DNA of 64,000 bases from Sphingomonadaceae bacterium (lineage in GTDB: Bacteria; Pseudomonadota; Alphaproteobacteria; Sphingomonadales; Sphingomonadaceae), in the NCBI GenBank assembly GCA_025056155.1, contig JANWWL010000004.1:372001-436000 (forward strand), in the 5' to 3' direction. Both the position numbers and the translations under genes were made by a program. Positions 61,495 through 64,000 of the stretch are shown here, in pieces. Under the pieces are notes generated by a model. That model ran no database searches and was not told where the DNA came from. It saw only the letters and a program-made list of their open reading frames with translations. Every line of letters begins with the position of its first letter. Position 1 is the first letter of the stretch.

Positions 61495-62211
61495 ATGCGC
61501 CAGATCCCGCGCCTGTTCGTGGCCGAGGAGCTGACGGGAGGGCGGCGCCTGGCCCTGCCGCCGGCCGCCACCCACCAGCTGGCCACGGTGCTGCGCCTGG
61601 AGCCCGGGGGGGAGCTGCGCCTGTTCGACGACCGCACGGGCGAATGGGCCGCCCGCATCACGGCGGTCGGCCGGCGGGCCGTCGAGGTCGAGGTGGGGGC
61701 CTGGCTCCGGCCCCGCGAAGCCCCACCCGACCTGTGGCTGTGCGCTGCACCGCTCAGGCCCGAACGGTTCGCATGGCTGGCCGAGAAGGCGACCGAACTG
61801 GGCGTGGCCCGGATCGTGCCGGTGCTGACGGCGCGGACCCAGTTCCATCGGCAGAACCTGGAGCGCCTGCGCGCGCGGATGGTGGAAGCCGCCGAGCAGT
61901 GCGGGCGCACGGCCTTGCCTGAGCTGGCCGCGCCGGTCCCCCTGGCCGAGCTTCTGGCGGGCTGGCCCGAGCGCCGCGCCCTGCTGTTCGCCGATGAGGA
62001 GGGCGGAGCGCCCCTGCGTTCGGTGTTGGCACCCCCGCCGGCCGCGCTGCTCGTGGGCCCCGAGGGCGGTTTCGCCGCTGCCGAGCGAGCCCTCCTGCTG
62101 GCGCATCCCGCCGTGCGGCGCGTGTCGCTGGGGCCCCGGTTGCTGCGGGCCGAAACGGCGGCCGTGGCGGGCGTGGCGCTCTGGCAGGCGACTTCAGGCG
62201 ATGGCAGTTGA
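61495..62211 (+). CDS. rsmE: 16S rRNA (uracil1498-N3)-methyltransferase RsmE
   Basis: RsmE methylates U1498 in the decoding region of 16S rRNA. The 238-residue protein has an N-terminal PUA-like RNA-binding domain (1-70, with HQLATVLRL) and a SPOUT knot domain. The knot contains EKATELGVARIVPVLTAR, the SAM-site VGPEGGFAAAERALL and SLGPRLLRAETA. It precedes gshA by position, a common alphaproteobacterial order, though a PEP-CTERM gene on the other strand lies between them here. Confidence 0.93.
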   Translation: MRQIPRLFVAEELTGGRRLALPPAATHQLATVLRLEPGGELRLFDDRTGEWAARITAVGRRAVEVEVGAWLRPREAPPDLWLCAAPLRPERFAWLAEKATELGVARIVPVLTARTQFHRQNLERLRARMVEAAEQCGRTALPELAAPVPLAELLAGWPERRALLFADEEGGAPLRSVLAPPPAALLVGPEGGFAAAERALLLAHPAVRRVSLGPRLLRAETAAVAGVALWQATSGDGS

Positions 62212-63255
62212 GCCTCGCCGACGACGGGCCGTGACGCCGACGACGCCGAAACCTGCGATCAGCATGGCCCAGGTCGCGGGCTCGGGAATGGGTGCTGGCG
62301 TCCGCGGACCTCGAAGCCCATAACGAAGCCCGCTGGCGGCCGTGAACCGCTCGACGCCCAAGGCGCTGCCGTCAAGCCCGGTGATGCGGAAATCGGTGAG
62401 ACGAACGGAGCTTGCCGCGTCGCACAGCGAGCGGGCCGAACGAGGTTCGGATTCGTGCCACACCCGGCTGACCGACGCCCAGCAGCTCGCCGAAATCGAC
62501 CAGCCGAACGGCTGGCCCGACTTGAACGGCGCGACAACCGTCCAAGCGTAGCCTTCGAGGGCGAAGGCGTTGGCCACGCCCGTGCGCTGGAAGAACTGGC
62601 TCAAGATCACGTTCGTCCACCCGGGGCCCCGCTGGTAGCTACGAAAGTCGTACAAGAGGTTTTCCTGCCCGTCATCGCCCGAGGTCGACGTCTCGAGCTT
62701 TAGATTGCCGGTGCCGTACCAAAGGAAGTTCGGAATGAACGTTCGGAACGCGAGGTCGAAGTTCGACGCTGCGAACACGCCCTCAACACCACTCGGCTGG
62801 ACCGTGACGGGCGCATCGACGCCGAACGTGAAGACGGCGAGCCCTTCGTCGATGCCCGCCGGAAGCTGGATTTCCAGCCGGTCACGGAACGAGGCATCCG
62901 GGTTGGCCCACGCCTCGCCGAACCGCGCGTTGGCTCGCCGGACGTCGGAGCGCACGTGCAGCGAAACCCGACCGGCCGTCTGCCGCACGGCAGCATCCAA
63001 CCGCCATGCTTCGCCTTGGTCCAAGTTTGACGGCGGCCAGAAGAAGTTGCGCTCCCGCGCGCCTTCGAGGGGCAGGGCGAACTCGGCCCCGTCGCGGATG
63101 ACGAAGTCCTGAAACGGACGGTCGAACATAGCCAGCGCCGCGCTCGGATAGACCAGCGCTTCGGCCGGAGCCGCCGCGCCCAGCACGCCCCCCATGAACG
63201 TGACCGCCACGAAACTGCGGCCGCCATGTGGACTGCCGCCATCGAATGCCCCCAT
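62194..63255 (-). CDS. PEPxxWA-CTERM sorting domain-containing protein
   Basis: The 353-residue protein has a signal peptide (about residues 1-33, ending in PAEA), a beta-rich middle of unknown fold and a C-terminal sorting signal: PEPATWAMLIAGFGVVG, a single short helix, then RRRR. Such tails are cut by an exosortase, which releases or anchors the protein at the cell surface, usually together with exopolysaccharide production. No exosortase gene is in the window. The middle region is recognisable only by its secreted character. The 3' end overlaps rsmE by 18 bp. Confidence 0.85.
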   Translation of the reverse strand: MGAFDGGSPHGGRSFVAVTFMGGVLGAAAPAEALVYPSAALAMFDRPFQDFVIRDGAEFALPLEGARERNFFWPPSNLDQGEAWRLDAAVRQTAGRVSLHVRSDVRRANARFGEAWANPDASFRDRLEIQLPAGIDEGLAVFTFGVDAPVTVQPSGVEGVFAASNFDLAFRTFIPNFLWYGTGNLKLETSTSGDDGQENLLYDFRSYQRGPGWTNVILSQFFQRTGVANAFALEGYAWTVVAPFKSGQPFGWSISASCWASVSRVWHESEPRSARSLCDAASSVRLTDFRITGLDGSALGVERFTAASGLRYGLRGPRTPAPIPEPATWAMLIAGFGVVGVTARRRRGSTAIA

Positions 63256-63404
63256 CGAACGCGATCGCGCCGAACGCGGGTGACCGGCTCCCTCTAGAAA
63301 CTACGAGGGTGGGTGTAGACAGACAGGCAAGGTGACCCTTTCGTGAACGCCCGGTCGGGAGCGCCCGCTGGCCAGCGCGCCAGGCGGCCGCTAGGGCCGG
63401 CCCC

Positions 63405-64000
63405 ATGACGACCAGGACCGAAGCGGAGGGGGATTCGGTCCCCGTCGAGGGCTTCGCCGACCTGGTGGCCTATCTCGAATCGGGAGGAAAGCCCCCCACT
63501 GCCTGGCGAATCGGCACCGAGCACGAGAAGTTCGTCTTCCGGCTGGCCGATCGGCGCGCCCCCACCTGGGAGGAGCCGGGCGGCATTCGCGACCTGCTCT
63601 TGGGCTTCACCCGCTACGGCTGGGAGCCCGTCGAAGAGCGGGGTCGGGTCATCGCCCTGCGCGGTGCGGACGGCGGGATCAGCCTCGAACCCGCGGGCCA
63701 GCTGGAGCTGTCGGGCGCGCTGCGGCGCACGATCCACGAGACCTGTGCGGAGGTCTCCCGCCACTTGGCGCAGTGCCGGGCGCTGGGCGGGGAGCTGGGG
63801 CTGGGGTTCTTGGGGCTGGGTTTTCACCCCACCGCCCGGCGGGACGAGCTGCCGCTGATGCCCAAGGGCCGCTACGCCATCATGCAGCGCTATATGCCGA
63901 AGGTGGGTGCGCTCGGGCTCGACATGATGTTCCGCACCTGCACGACACAGGTGAACCTTGACTTCGCCGACGAAGCCGACATGGTGCGGAAGTTCCGCGT
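63405..64000 (+). CDS. gshA: Glutamate--cysteine ligase, plant-type (partial)
   Basis: The first 198 codons of the glutathione synthesis enzyme run off the end of the window. The ATG opens a frame with WRIGTEHEKFVFRL, the glutamate-binding strand of the class II/plant-type ligases. SLEPAGQLELSGA follows, then MPKGRYAIMQRYMPKVGALGLDMMFRTC and TQVNLDF, all typical. The enzyme joins glutamate and cysteine with ATP in the cytoplasm. The position behind rsmE agrees with other alphaproteobacteria. Confidence 0.95.
   Translation, partial: MTTRTEAEGDSVPVEGFADLVAYLESGGKPPTAWRIGTEHEKFVFRLADRRAPTWEEPGGIRDLLLGFTRYGWEPVEERGRVIALRGADGGISLEPAGQLELSGALRRTIHETCAEVSRHLAQCRALGGELGLGFLGLGFHPTARRDELPLMPKGRYAIMQRYMPKVGALGLDMMFRTCTTQVNLDFADEADMVRKFR

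Overview
This is a gene-dense, very GC-rich chromosomal window that reads as the core genome of an alphaproteobacterium. Supporting markers are the coaX-rnj-DUF1467 block, a DUF1134/EipA-like envelope protein, the lptD-surA-pdxA-rsmA-lptF-lptG block, sdhCDAB, CIRCE-controlled groESL, rsmE next to a plant-type gshA, and PEPxxWA-CTERM proteins. Sphingolipid genes (spt, acp, cerR) also fit Caulobacter- or sphingomonad-like lineages, but the exact order cannot be fixed from this sequence. I saw no tRNA, rRNA, CRISPR array, phage or insertion sequence.

Layout. 1-2.8 kb: end of a probable birA, then coaX, rnj and a DUF1467 gene. 2.8-6.6 kb: a large membrane-anchored coiled-coil protein (minus strand) divergent from a Wzi-like outer-membrane protein. 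6.5-16.4 kb: pdeM, an FAH-family hydrolase, a DUF1134 protein and the outer-membrane biogenesis block. 16.5-18.5 kb: a di-iron hydroxylase coupled to a GNAT-like acyltransferase, which I suspect act on sphingolipids. 18.4-22.4 kb (minus): gltX-gltA-erpA-xth. 22.4-29.3 kb: comEC-ligA, prmA, and a phosphotransferase/DUF6285 pair. 29.4-32.9 kb: succinate dehydrogenase. 32.9-34.4 kb (minus): moxR followed by a CpcT/CpeT-like lipoprotein that appears to start at CTG. 34.5-39.5 kb: a POT peptide transporter, two amidohydrolases (the second without its metal-binding HxH) and an NnrU-like protein. 39.7-41.2 kb: an AbgT transporter. 41.4-44.2 kb: phoR-phoU-phoB without pst genes. 44.2-45.2 kb: a non-coding stretch with an L,D-transpeptidase remnant. 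45.2-47.3 kb: groESL. 47.4-53.4 kb: an S9 peptidase, a methyltransferase, a DUF7064/7065-like protein and a decayed PEP-CTERM gene. 53.5-58.9 kb (minus): lon, a CoA transferase and an MHS transporter. 59-61.5 kb (minus): the ceramide operon cerR-acp-spt. 61.5-64 kb: rsmE, a PEPxxWA-CTERM protein and the start of gshA.

The common theme is the cell envelope: LPS transport (LptD, LptF, LptG, SurA), the DUF1134 protein, Wzi, sphingolipid synthesis, lipoproteins and exosortase substrates. Housekeeping metabolism and DNA or RNA maintenance genes are interspersed. Genes are tightly packed and often joined by 4-bp stop-start overlaps with ATG, GTG, TTG and once apparently CTG starts. Four places show decay or unusual gene structure: the L,D-transpeptidase remnant, the PEP-CTERM pseudogene, the HxH-less amidohydrolase and the CTG-initiated lipoprotein.
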